Below, in pieces: positions 55,720 through 63,382 of a DNA stretch of 64,000 nucleotides. Within the stretch, counting starts at the first letter, position 1; each line of letters starts with the position of its first letter. The position numbers were made by a program, and so were the translations under genes. The stretch is from Candidatus Enterococcus myersii (GTDB taxonomy: Bacteria; Bacillota; Bacilli; Lactobacillales; Enterococcaceae), in the NCBI RefSeq assembly GCF_017316025.1, contig NZ_JAFLVT010000008.1, forward strand, positions 124,001 through 188,000. The letters are read 5' to 3'. Below the pieces are notes generated by a model. It searched no databases, had not been told where the DNA came from, and saw only the letters and a program-made list of their open reading frames with translations.

Positions 55720-56224
55720 ACAAGCGCAACCAGGAGACTATCCGGCTATTTACCAGCATGTACAACAAGCTTTTAAAACAGCGCAAGTATCCGATGGGAC
55801 AGAGCAAGATTTTGTTGAAGCTTTGCGTAAAAGGACAACATTCATTCCTGAATTGGAATTTGTAGCAGTTGAAGAAGGTAAAATCATTGGTCATGTTATG
55901 TTAAGTGAACAAGAGGTAAAGACTGAAGACACCCATACGCGCAACTTTTTACTGTTAGCACCATTAAGCGTTGACTTTAATTACCGCAATCAAAAAATTG
56001 GGGGAGCTTTGATGGAAACGGCATTTAAAAAAGCTGTTGCGCTAGAACGTCATGCTGTTTTTTTAGTGGGAAATCCAGATTACTACAGTCGCTATGGCTT
56101 TTCTCAAATTCAAGCTTTTGGCTTGAAAAACAAAAGCACGATACCTGATCAATTCATTTTAGGGCAAGAATTGGTTCATGGTGTTTTGGCTGATATCAAC
56201 GGAGAATTGGAAATTAAAGAATAA
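55706..56224 (+). CDS. GNAT N-acetyltransferase (YhbS-like)
   Basis: 172 residues from ATG 55706 (ATG 55709 is equally possible), after GAGGA, overlapping the previous gene by 14 nt. Acetyl-CoA loop in LSVDFNYRNQKIGGALMETA (about 92-110). GNPDYYSRYGF (about 124) is typical of the YhbS group. Substrate unknown; the overlap with the AbrB-like gene raises the possibility of a GNAT toxin pair, but GNAT toxins usually pair with RHH or other antitoxins. Confidence 0.78.
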   Translation: MMEIRQAQPGDYPAIYQHVQQAFKTAQVSDGTEQDFVEALRKRTTFIPELEFVAVEEGKIIGHVMLSEQEVKTEDTHTRNFLLLAPLSVDFNYRNQKIGGALMETAFKKAVALERHAVFLVGNPDYYSRYGFSQIQAFGLKNKSTIPDQFILGQELVHGVLADINGELEIKE

Positions 56225-56236
56225 GGAGTGGTTACA

Positions 56237-56827
56237 ATGCCCAAAACACGAATTGAGGCATTTACCGATGCGGTTATTGCGATTGTAATGACCATTTTGG
56301 TTTTAGAATTACATGAACCAAACGGCAGTACCTGGCGTGCTTTTGCTGGGGTGGAACATCAATTTGCGATTTATTTAATTAGCTTTGTTTCTTTAGCAGT
56401 TTATTGGAATAATCATCATCATTTATTTAATATCGTCAAAAAAGTTGATGGCTGGGTCTTGTGGGCGAATAATTTATTTATCCTCATGATGACGCTATTC
56501 CCGTTTGCGACAGCTTGGATTGGGGATTATCCGACTGAGTTAGCGCCGCAATTGTTGTATGGCTTGGTTATTTTCGGCACGGATCTGGCGTATTGCCTGC
56601 TAGGATTTGCCTTAGTGCGGGTGAATGGTAAAAATTCAGAAGTCGGAAAACTTTTTGCCCATTATCCAAAGATCAAAATCACATTGGTCATGAACATCAT
56701 CGCCTTATTAGCGGGCTGGTTAATTCATCCTGTCAGCGTTTTAGTGGTAAATGCGTTGATGTTGGTGATGTGGTTTATTCCTGAAAAGAAAATTGAAGAG
56801 TTGAGTCATTTAAACGAAAGAAAGTGA
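56237..56827 (+). CDS. TMEM175-family potassium channel-like protein
   Basis: 196 residues from ATG 56237, 8 nt after AAGGAG. Starts with the family signature RIEAFTDAVIAIVMT (about 5), a variant of RxxxFSDxxxA in the first pore helix, and has about five to six membrane segments. Bacterial TMEM175 proteins are homotetrameric K+ channels. Cotranscribed with the GNAT gene. Confidence 0.82.
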   Translation: MPKTRIEAFTDAVIAIVMTILVLELHEPNGSTWRAFAGVEHQFAIYLISFVSLAVYWNNHHHLFNIVKKVDGWVLWANNLFILMMTLFPFATAWIGDYPTELAPQLLYGLVIFGTDLAYCLLGFALVRVNGKNSEVGKLFAHYPKIKITLVMNIIALLAGWLIHPVSVLVVNALMLVMWFIPEKKIEELSHLNERK

Positions 56828-56831
56828 TGAG

Positions 56832-57128
56832 ATGTTTGAAACCTTTGCACAGTTAAATTTGCATGTCACGGAGATGCCAGTGGAGCTGGAAGATAATTCT
56901 CCTGTTTATCGGGGGTTTCTAAGAGAACTGCCCCAAATTGTCGGTGAAGGACATTCCCGGCAAGAATTGTACCGGCAATTGGCTGAAGGGTATGCAGCAT
57001 ATCGGCAAAGTTTGGTTGAAGAAAGTCGCGAAGAAGCGCAAACCACGTCATTATTAAGCGCCGAACAACTGTTAAAATATTATGACGGGGAAACTTTTGA
57101 CGGTTTTTCTATCGATACGAAGGCGTAA
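56832..57128 (+). CDS. Small HicB-like protein
   Basis: 98 residues. GFLRELPQIVGEGHSRQELY (about 28-47) followed by AEGYAAYRQSL resembles the partial RNase H fold of HicB antitoxins, but the usual Lys/Asp-rich start and a C-terminal DNA-binding domain are not evident, and no HicA gene is adjacent. It is last in the group and starts 4 nt after the TMEM175-like gene. Function unknown. Confidence 0.6.
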   Translation: MFETFAQLNLHVTEMPVELEDNSPVYRGFLRELPQIVGEGHSRQELYRQLAEGYAAYRQSLVEESREEAQTTSLLSAEQLLKYYDGETFDGFSIDTKA

Positions 57129-57263
57129 TGCTAGTAAAAAATGTAAAATATACGCACTAGCTTTATCCAGCAGCTTTTTTACCCTAAAAAGTAAGCTGTC
57201 CTCTTGACCCGGCTAGAAAAAGTCAGTACAATGACTTTTGTGAATATTTTCAAATCGTACAGA

Positions 57264-57331
57264 TAACACGTTTTTGACGTGTCGAGAGAGAGGCGGTTTC
57301 TATTTCGGTAGAAACTGCTTCTCTTTTTTTG
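57264..57331 (+). promoter_or_regulatory. Hairpin leader with terminator upstream of the MFS gene
   Basis: Hairpin ACACGT / ACGTGT (57266-57282), then a strong terminator-like stem AGAGAGGCGGTTTCTA / TAGAAACTGCTTCTCT (57285-57325) with eight T. It lies 150 bp after the preceding gene and 120 bp before the MFS gene, so it may be an attenuator of the exporter, a late terminator, or the end of a small RNA. Confidence 0.6.
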
Positions 57332-57452
57332 GGCTTAAGGGTGACTTTTTGTAAAGCTAACAGCGCATAAATGCTCTGCGTGTAAATTTGAAAGCCAACC
57401 TTCCTCAGATAGCTCAAGTTTTTGTACTTATTGGAGAATTAGGAGGAATTTG

Positions 57453-58814
57453 ATGGAGAAAAAAATTCACTTGTTATTAGCTGTTTTGGCAACTGGGATG
57501 ATGTCTTTTGCCGGCGTTTTAATTGAAACGGCGATGAATGTCACCTTTCCAACTTTAATTAGCGAGTTTGGGATTACTACGGGTCAAGTACAATGGGTAA
57601 CGACGATTTATTTGTTGATTATTGCAATTATTGTGCCCTTTTCAACTTATTTATTGAAAAACTTTCAAATCCGCACGTTGTTTTTGGCGTCCAATATTTT
57701 ATTTATTGCAGGACTTTTGATTGATTTTTGGTCGCCAAGTTTTCTAGTATTACTGGCTGGACGCCTATTACAAGGTATTAGTACGGGGATTGCGTTACCG
57801 CTAATGTTTCATATTATTTTAACCTATACGCCAATTGAAAAGCGAGGTGCAATGATTGGCATTGGAAATTTAACTACTTCCATTGCACCTGCAATTGGGC
57901 CGACTTATGGCGGTGTGTTAACTTCAGCTTTAAGCTGGCATTATATTTTCTTATTTTTAGTGCCGGTCTTATTGCTTTCTCTAATTTTAGGATTATATGC
58001 GATTCCGGCAATGGCAATCAAAAAAGGTGGCAAGTTGGATCTTTTCAGCATGGCAGGAATTATTTTGATGTTCACGGGCTTTTTATTGTTCTTAAATCAA
58101 CTGGGCTCATTATTCAGTATCATTCCGCTTATCGTGGGACTTTTAGGCTTAGCTTTGTTTTATCACCGAGCTACAACGGTTAAAGAGCCGCTAATTCGTT
58201 TAACTGTTTTAAAAAATAAAGGCTTTCGTTTATTTTTATTAGGCTTTTTGGTTTGTCAATTTCTACTGTTGGGAATTTCTTTTGTCTTACCCAATTTTGT
58301 CCAAATTGTAATGGGCAAAGATGCTTTTGTAGCTGGACTTGTGATGTTGCCAGGAGCTGCTGTGGGGGCTGTTTTAGCACCTATTTCTGGACGAGTATTG
58401 GATAATTATGGGGCTAAAAAGCCAATTCTATTTGGTCTAACCTTGGTGACAATTGGCTGGTTGGCCTTGACGCTTTTGTTACGCACACCAATTTTACTGG
58501 GCTTTGTGGCAGCTCATGTATTTTATATGATTGGCATTGGTTTTTCTTATAGCAATATGATGACAACTGGCATGAGCCAAATTGAAACAGAAATGTTTGC
58601 AGATGGGAATGCGATTTTCAACACACTGCAACAATTTTCCGGTGCTGTTGCCACCGCAATTGTGGCAACGATTATTAATTTAGCGCAAAAAAGTCAATCA
58701 GATTACCAAGCTGGGACTATTTTAGGTTCGCAGCTATCATTGATTTTTCTATTTGTTTTAGTTGTTTTCGTCTTTATCGGCTGTCTACGCTACTTTAAAG
58801 CTACGGCGAAATAA
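57453..58814 (+). CDS. MFS drug:proton exporter (DHA2/EmrB-like)
   Basis: 453 residues from ATG 57453, after AGGAGG. About 12-14 membrane segments; the first loop carries the DHA2-type start ETAMNVTFPTLISEF (about 24) and QWVTTIYLL, and motif C is seen at APAIGPTYGGVL (about 147). Probably exports drugs or metabolites by proton antiport. The structured leader upstream suggests conditional expression. Confidence 0.85.
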   Translation: MEKKIHLLLAVLATGMMSFAGVLIETAMNVTFPTLISEFGITTGQVQWVTTIYLLIIAIIVPFSTYLLKNFQIRTLFLASNILFIAGLLIDFWSPSFLVLLAGRLLQGISTGIALPLMFHIILTYTPIEKRGAMIGIGNLTTSIAPAIGPTYGGVLTSALSWHYIFLFLVPVLLLSLILGLYAIPAMAIKKGGKLDLFSMAGIILMFTGFLLFLNQLGSLFSIIPLIVGLLGLALFYHRATTVKEPLIRLTVLKNKGFRLFLLGFLVCQFLLLGISFVLPNFVQIVMGKDAFVAGLVMLPGAAVGAVLAPISGRVLDNYGAKKPILFGLTLVTIGWLALTLLLRTPILLGFVAAHVFYMIGIGFSYSNMMTTGMSQIETEMFADGNAIFNTLQQFSGAVATAIVATIINLAQKSQSDYQAGTILGSQLSLIFLFVLVVFVFIGCLRYFKATAK

Positions 58815-58816
58815 AA

Positions 58817-58874
58817 AAACTGGGCACAAACTCGTCGGCCAAAATATTGGCGCAGCTTGTGTCCAGTTTTCATT
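58817..58874. terminator. Bidirectional terminator after the MFS gene
   Basis: AAAACTGGGCACAA / TTGTGTCCAGTTTT stem with an internal loop and T run, placed between convergent genes. Confidence 0.8.
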
Positions 58875-58877
58875 TTT

Positions 58878-58974
58878 TTAAGACGATAAGTCAAAATTTC
58901 AAGAAATTTGAAAAACAATTTATTGTAATCCTGCCTTATTGCTGGCGAGTAAAGCGCGTACAAAAAGCTTTTCT
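58878..58974. repeat. Single copy of the dispersed palindromic repeat
   Basis: Contains GATAAGTCAAAATTTCAAG, AAATTTG, CAATTTATTG, CCTTATTGC and the terminal AGCTTTTCT in the order of the array units at 21163-21576. It ends against the TAA of the minus-strand acyltransferase gene, like the array beside ohr. Confidence 0.78.
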
Positions 58975-59964
58975 TTATTCCGGCATAATCAATTGATCGA
59001 TTTTTTTTAAGACGACAGCTAGGGCGTGGGTAACTTTTGAACGGGATAGAATATAAACCGTTAAAAGAGCGCCGCCAACTAAAAGTAAGCCATGTAACAA
59101 AGGCTTCTGAATAAATTCGCCTAATTGAACGACCGGAGCAATCAGATAAATGTGCAGCAGATAAATTGCTAAAGTATTTTGGCCCCAAACCGTATAAAAA
59201 TGCCGCTTTTCGGTTGCCATTACTAAAAAAGCAAAAACAAAAGCAAAGCCTAACGCATAAAGACACATGTCAGCTAGGATATTTTGCCAGAGGGGGATTT
59301 CAAATAAGTCATAAGCACGATCACCCCATAAAATTTCTGGAGGCAGTTGGGCTTTTACCCAAATAAAAGCAGTCACCAGTCCTAAAATTACTACTAGTAA
59401 TCCTAATACGCGTGAAAAAGGGAAACGCCGTAGTTTTTCAATCATTTTCCGGTCGGTATAATAACCGGCCAAAAAGAATGGGAGAAAACCTAGCGTACGA
59501 GCCATGGCCATGTAAGTACCAAACTCTGTTAATAAACCGGAAAAAATACCGACGATAAAACTAAAAAGTAAAACATGGCGTACTTTGATTAAATCAGGTA
59601 AGAGCAGTCGCCAAATGAACATACAATACAAGTACCACAGCGTCCAGCCGGGATTTAAAATAGTAATCGTTTCAATTTTACCCATTAATAACAAGATGAT
59701 ACTTAAAATAAAGTTCAAAATAAGATAGGGAATCAAAAAAGTTTTGACCGCGCTTTTGCGCCCCTTTTGTACCCGTTTGGAAAAATAACCGGAGATAAAA
59801 ATGAAAACCGGCATATGGAACAAGTAAATAAAAACGTAGAAGAACTCTGCTGTTTGGTTGTTTAACCGAAAGTATTCCAAAGCGTGACCTAAAATCACCA
59901 AAAAAATTAAGACACCTCTTAAATTATCAAAAAGCAGTTCTCGTTGTTTTGAAATAATGGACAC
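58975..59964 (-). CDS. Acyltransferase family 3 membrane protein
   Basis: About 327-329 residues, some ten membrane segments. The N-terminal LLFDNLRGVLIFLVILGHAL (about 10-29), with catalytic-type His, and LFHMPVFIFISGYF (about 48) are typical of acyltransferase 3 O-acyl transferases that modify wall polymers or exopolysaccharides. Start is unclear: GTG 59964 shares its first base with the AGGAGG site, so it cannot be used with it, while in-frame ATT codons at 59958 and 59955 lie 5 and 8 nt from it. Acceptor unknown. Confidence 0.82.
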   Translation of the reverse strand: MSIISKQRELLFDNLRGVLIFLVILGHALEYFRLNNQTAEFFYVFIYLFHMPVFIFISGYFSKRVQKGRKSAVKTFLIPYLILNFILSIILLLMGKIETITILNPGWTLWYLYCMFIWRLLLPDLIKVRHVLLFSFIVGIFSGLLTEFGTYMAMARTLGFLPFFLAGYYTDRKMIEKLRRFPFSRVLGLLVVILGLVTAFIWVKAQLPPEILWGDRAYDLFEIPLWQNILADMCLYALGFAFVFAFLVMATEKRHFYTVWGQNTLAIYLLHIYLIAPVVQLGEFIQKPLLHGLLLVGGALLTVYILSRSKVTHALAVVLKKIDQLIMPE

Positions 59965-60027
59965 CTCCTAGTCCGTCAGTTATGCTAGAGATAACACTAT
60001 TGTACCACTTTTTCAAGGAGGGATGAG

Positions 60028-60909
60028 ATGCGTTATTCGGCAAAATTTGTCAAACAGGTTTTTAAAGTAATTCAAATGAAAAAATTAGTGGGGATGTCCA
60101 TGGTGGCACCGCCAAAGCGCCGCAATATCAATATCCGACAGTTAGAAAACAGCGACTTGCCGCAAAAGCGCAGTGAAATTAGTGGTCGTGAGCTGATTAC
60201 ATTATTTCCACCCCATGTGACCAATAAGCATGTGCTTTATTTACACGGTGGCGGCTATGCATTAGAAGCATCGCCTTTTCATAAACAAATTCAAGAACGT
60301 TTTGTTACACGTTTTAATTTAAAAGTAAGCTATTTTGACTATCCGCTGGCACCAGAAGCGACAGCTGTCCAAACCCTAGCGGCAACAAAGGAAGCTTTTT
60401 ATCACCTGCGTTACTTATATCCAGATGATGCGTTTTATATCTTTGGAGATTCTGCTGGGGGCGGTTTATCAATGAGTTTAGCGCAGCATTTACGGGATGA
60501 AGCAGCTGCAAAACGGCCGCAAAAATTAGCGCTGGCTTCCCCTTGGTTAGACGTTTCCGTGAGCGATCCCCGCTCTAGTGCACTAGAAGAAAAAGATGTC
60601 TTGTTGGAAAAAGATCTGCTAACTAAAGCAGGGGCGACGTATGCGGGGAATTTAGCTGTCGATGATCCGTTAGTCTCACCGATTTACGGGACGTTTGAAA
60701 ACTTAGGGGAGCTTTTAGTCATTAGTGGAACAGATGAAATATTGTATCCTGATGTTTTGCGCTTAAAAGAAAAAGTTGCAAATGTTGATGGGACAACGTT
60801 AAGTTTAGTCATTGTTCCAGAGATGATGCATGATTTTGTGGTTTATCCTTTGAAAGAATCGTTGCAGTATGTTGATGAAATGGGCGAGTTTTTTGCAGAA
60901 GATAAATGA
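60028..60909 (+). CDS. Alpha/beta hydrolase, hormone-sensitive lipase type
   Basis: 293 residues. Oxyanion motif LYLHGGGYAL (about 71), nucleophile FGDSAGGGLSMS (Ser about 141), Asp in ISGTDEILYPD (about 237) and His in MMHDFVVYP (about 268). No signal peptide, so a cytoplasmic carboxylesterase is likely. SD AAGGAGG. Divergent from the acyltransferase gene. Confidence 0.88.
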   Translation: MRYSAKFVKQVFKVIQMKKLVGMSMVAPPKRRNINIRQLENSDLPQKRSEISGRELITLFPPHVTNKHVLYLHGGGYALEASPFHKQIQERFVTRFNLKVSYFDYPLAPEATAVQTLAATKEAFYHLRYLYPDDAFYIFGDSAGGGLSMSLAQHLRDEAAAKRPQKLALASPWLDVSVSDPRSSALEEKDVLLEKDLLTKAGATYAGNLAVDDPLVSPIYGTFENLGELLVISGTDEILYPDVLRLKEKVANVDGTTLSLVIVPEMMHDFVVYPLKESLQYVDEMGEFFAEDK

Positions 60910-60945
60910 AAAAAGCTAGCCAGACGACCTTTAACTCTTAAAATA

Positions 60946-60990
60946 AAAACTGCCGCAAGGAATTTTACAGTTTTCCTTGCGGCAGTTTTA
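60946..60990. terminator. Terminator after the esterase gene
   Basis: 17 bp stem AAAACTGCCGCAAGGAA / TTCCTTGCGGCAGTTTT; A-run before and T after let it serve both convergent genes. Confidence 0.92.
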
Positions 60991-61080
60991 ACTTTGTTCT
61001 CTATGAAAAAGCCATTTTGCAAATTTAGCGCTTATGGTTTAGGGCAGAAGGATTTCCTTTAGCCTTTTTTAATAGTTTGA

Positions 61081-61683
61081 TCAGGCTCTTTTTGGCAGCA
61101 TTTTTTTCATTAAGTCAAATTGAGCAGCCAATTGTTCGTGGGTAATTCCGCCGGTAAGTGCCATGACGCTCATCCCTTCAATGACGAACATGAAATTTTC
61201 AGCAATGGCAGGAATCTTTTCATCTTGTAAAACACCCTGTGTGACCCCTAATTCTAAAATTGCCAAGATGGTATTTTTCGTTGCGGCAAGTTGTTCTTGC
61301 TGAAATTTATGATCAGCAGCCGTTTTGTGGGTGAAATAATACTCGTACATCGAGCGGAGTAGACTGTTTTCCATTTGATTTAAAAGGCGATCTTCGTGGC
61401 TTTCAAAATAGTCATTTAGTAATTCTTCAAAAGGCGGATTTTTAGTAATCGCGTGTCGAATATCATCAAATTTACGATTAGAGCGCTGTTTAATAACTTC
61501 CATAAAAATTTGATCAACCGAATCAAAGTATAAATAAATACCGCCCCGACTGATACCAGTTGCTTCGATAATATCCTTCATCGTCACATCAATTAAGCCT
61601 TTTTGGCGAAAAACTTCTCGGGCACTATTTAAAATGGCTTCTCGTTTTTGCCGTTTACGTTCGGCGTTGGATAAATTTTTCAT
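61081..61683 (-). CDS. TetR-family transcriptional regulator
   Basis: 200 residues. N-terminal TetR helix-turn-helix (about 10-56) with VTMKDIIEATGISRGGIYLY (about 33-52). The C-terminal ligand domain is unassigned. It is divergent from the ECF S-component gene, and two perfect palindromes lie between them, so it probably represses both. Confidence 0.9.
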   Translation of the reverse strand: MKNLSNAERKRQKREAILNSAREVFRQKGLIDVTMKDIIEATGISRGGIYLYFDSVDQIFMEVIKQRSNRKFDDIRHAITKNPPFEELLNDYFESHEDRLLNQMENSLLRSMYEYYFTHKTAADHKFQQEQLAATKNTILAILELGVTQGVLQDEKIPAIAENFMFVIEGMSVMALTGGITHEQLAAQFDLMKKMLPKRA

Positions 61684-61701
61684 TTTCTCACCTCAAAATT
61701 A

Positions 61702-61757
61702 GTGACACGCGTGTCATTTTCTTGTATAATCACTTCAATGACACTAGTGTCATTATA
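61702..61757. promoter_or_regulatory. Divergent promoters with two TetR operators
   Basis: Operator 1 TGACACGCGTGTCA (61703-61716) and operator 2 AATGACACTAGTGTCATT (61737-61754) are perfect palindromes with centres 36 bp apart. Plus-strand promoter: GTGACA (61702-61707), 17 bp, TATAAT (61725-61730). Minus-strand candidate: TGACAC or ATGACA within operator 2 and TATACA (61728-61723). Each operator therefore covers one -35 element. Confidence 0.85.
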
Positions 61758-61780
61758 ATTGAATTAAAAGGAGAACTCAA

Positions 61781-62386
61781 ATGAATACGAAAAGTAAAAG
61801 TTATCGCATTGCCATTCGTGCTATTTTGACTGCTATTATTATTTTACAAGCAATGGTGCCATTTTTAGGTTTTATTCCATTGGGGATTACGAGCTTGACG
61901 ATTATTCATATTACAGTCATTGTCGCAGCAATCGTTTTGGGAACCAAAGACGGGATGTTTATTGGTTTAGTGTGGGGAATTTGCACGATTATCCGGGCCT
62001 TTACTTCACCGACGACCCCTATTGATACAATGGTCTTTACCAACCCAATTGTTTCAGTTTTACCTCGGATTCTTGTTGGTTTGGTGGCGGGGGTTTTATT
62101 CCATTGGTGGTATAAGAAAAAAGGCAATTTATATGTCGCATCTATTTTAGCTGCTATTGGGGGCACGTTAACCAATACGATTTTAGTCTTAACTTTTATG
62201 GGGACGCTTTACACAGGACCGGTTGCCTCAGCTTATGGCGTTGATCCCTCAGGTTTATTAAAAGTTTTGGCGACAATCGTTGCAACAAATGGTATCAGCG
62301 AAGTGATTGGTGCGGTTATTTTAACTCCGATTTTGGTCAAAGCGATTTTTACAGCAACGCATTTAAAACCAGCGTATCATTCATAA
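61781..62386 (+). CDS. ECF transporter substrate-binding (S) component
   Basis: 201 residues, six membrane segments, no ATPase. AIRAILTAIIILQAMVPFLG near the start and PLGITSLTIIHITVIVAAIV (about 31-50) resemble vitamin-type S components, the closest recollection being pantothenate (PanT-like). It would use the shared EcfAA'T module encoded elsewhere. Controlled by the divergent TetR gene. Ligand uncertain. Confidence 0.8.
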   Translation: MNTKSKSYRIAIRAILTAIIILQAMVPFLGFIPLGITSLTIIHITVIVAAIVLGTKDGMFIGLVWGICTIIRAFTSPTTPIDTMVFTNPIVSVLPRILVGLVAGVLFHWWYKKKGNLYVASILAAIGGTLTNTILVLTFMGTLYTGPVASAYGVDPSGLLKVLATIVATNGISEVIGAVILTPILVKAIFTATHLKPAYHS

Positions 62387-62616
62387 TTAATACGAAGAAA
62401 ACAGCAGGATGATGGTAGTCCTGCTGTTTTTTTCTATCAGGAAAGTAAAAAAATTCAAGTACTTAAAACATAAATTGCAAAAAAATGTGACGCTATTTTG
62501 TTAAAATCACTGCTTTTTAGAAAGTTATCAATGAGATTAACGGATTTTAGGGCTGATGCTAGGATTCATGTATAAAAATTGCTATCATGAAGAAAAGCAG
62601 TCGAAAAGGAGTCGAG

Positions 62617-63252
62617 ATGAAAAAGAAAAGTGTATTATTATTTTTACTAAAGTTGTTTGGGTTGAGTTTTGTGGGCTGGTTATTCTGGTTGTTTATATTT
62701 GCTATCTTCACTCCAGAAGAAGCACAAGAAGTTTCTGAAGTGTTAAGTAAACTTGGCTTAGTTTTAGGTTTGTGTACAGGCTTACTTATTTCCATTGGGT
62801 TAAATTACAACCAGGCAACGAAGAAGCGACAAAAAATTAAAGCGGCTAAAAGTAATATTTTAATCGTAGAAGAGCGGGAAGATTCTTTATTGGACAAGGC
62901 CAATAAAGTGGTTGAAAGATATTTGGCACATGAAAAAGAAATTCTGATAAATAAAGAGGAGCCGACTACTTTTACAGTAACGGGAGCATTGCAGTTTCAA
63001 AACTTTATTGAAAACCACCCTCAAACAAAAGCAAACGCGCATATATCGGAATTACTCAACCAAATTAAAGATTGCGAGAATACACTTGCGAATTTCAAAA
63101 TTAGGTATAATTCGGATGTCGAAAGCTACAATTCCCTTATAAATAGTATCCCCCTGTCAGTATTAAAGGGTGTATTCCATTTTGAAGAAATCGCGTATTA
63201 TGAGCGCGACCTTGAGTCAGTAACGTTAACCGATGAAATGTTAGATTTCTAG
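62617..63252 (+). CDS. Membrane-anchored LemA-like protein
   Basis: 211 residues from ATG 62617, after AAAGGAG. Two N-terminal membrane segments (about 5-28 and 40-65) with a short loop, a basic stretch (KKRQKIKAAK), then a helical domain. The end follows the LemA pattern: NCxxxLANFKIRYNSDVESY (about 155-175), NSLINSIPLSVL and an aromatic tail. Classic LemA has one N-terminal segment; the extra hairpin is unusual. Function of LemA proteins is poorly known. Confidence 0.7.
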   Translation: MKKKSVLLFLLKLFGLSFVGWLFWLFIFAIFTPEEAQEVSEVLSKLGLVLGLCTGLLISIGLNYNQATKKRQKIKAAKSNILIVEEREDSLLDKANKVVERYLAHEKEILINKEEPTTFTVTGALQFQNFIENHPQTKANAHISELLNQIKDCENTLANFKIRYNSDVESYNSLINSIPLSVLKGVFHFEEIAYYERDLESVTLTDEMLDF

Positions 63253-63325
63253 AAAACTTACGCTTGCATCTGCGCTATTGAAATAATGTCATTTTTTAAG
63301 GAGAAACCTATAATTTTGTTAATAA

Positions 63326-63362
63326 AAAGCACGAAAAGTCTAAACAGATTTTCGTGCTTTTT
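63326..63362. terminator. Terminator between convergent genes
   Basis: AAAGCACGAAAA / TTTTCGTGCTTT stem, 12 bp, with T after and A before. Confidence 0.88.
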
Positions 63363-63382
63363 ACGTATATTGACTTGATCAA

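Noticed and set aside
56832-57128. HicAB toxin-antitoxin pair
   Set aside because: No HicA-like dsRNA-binding toxin gene lies on either side of the HicB-like gene.
58790-59266. Minus-strand ORF of 158 codons
   Set aside because: Overlaps the acyltransferase gene in another frame and runs through the terminator and repeat; no SD.
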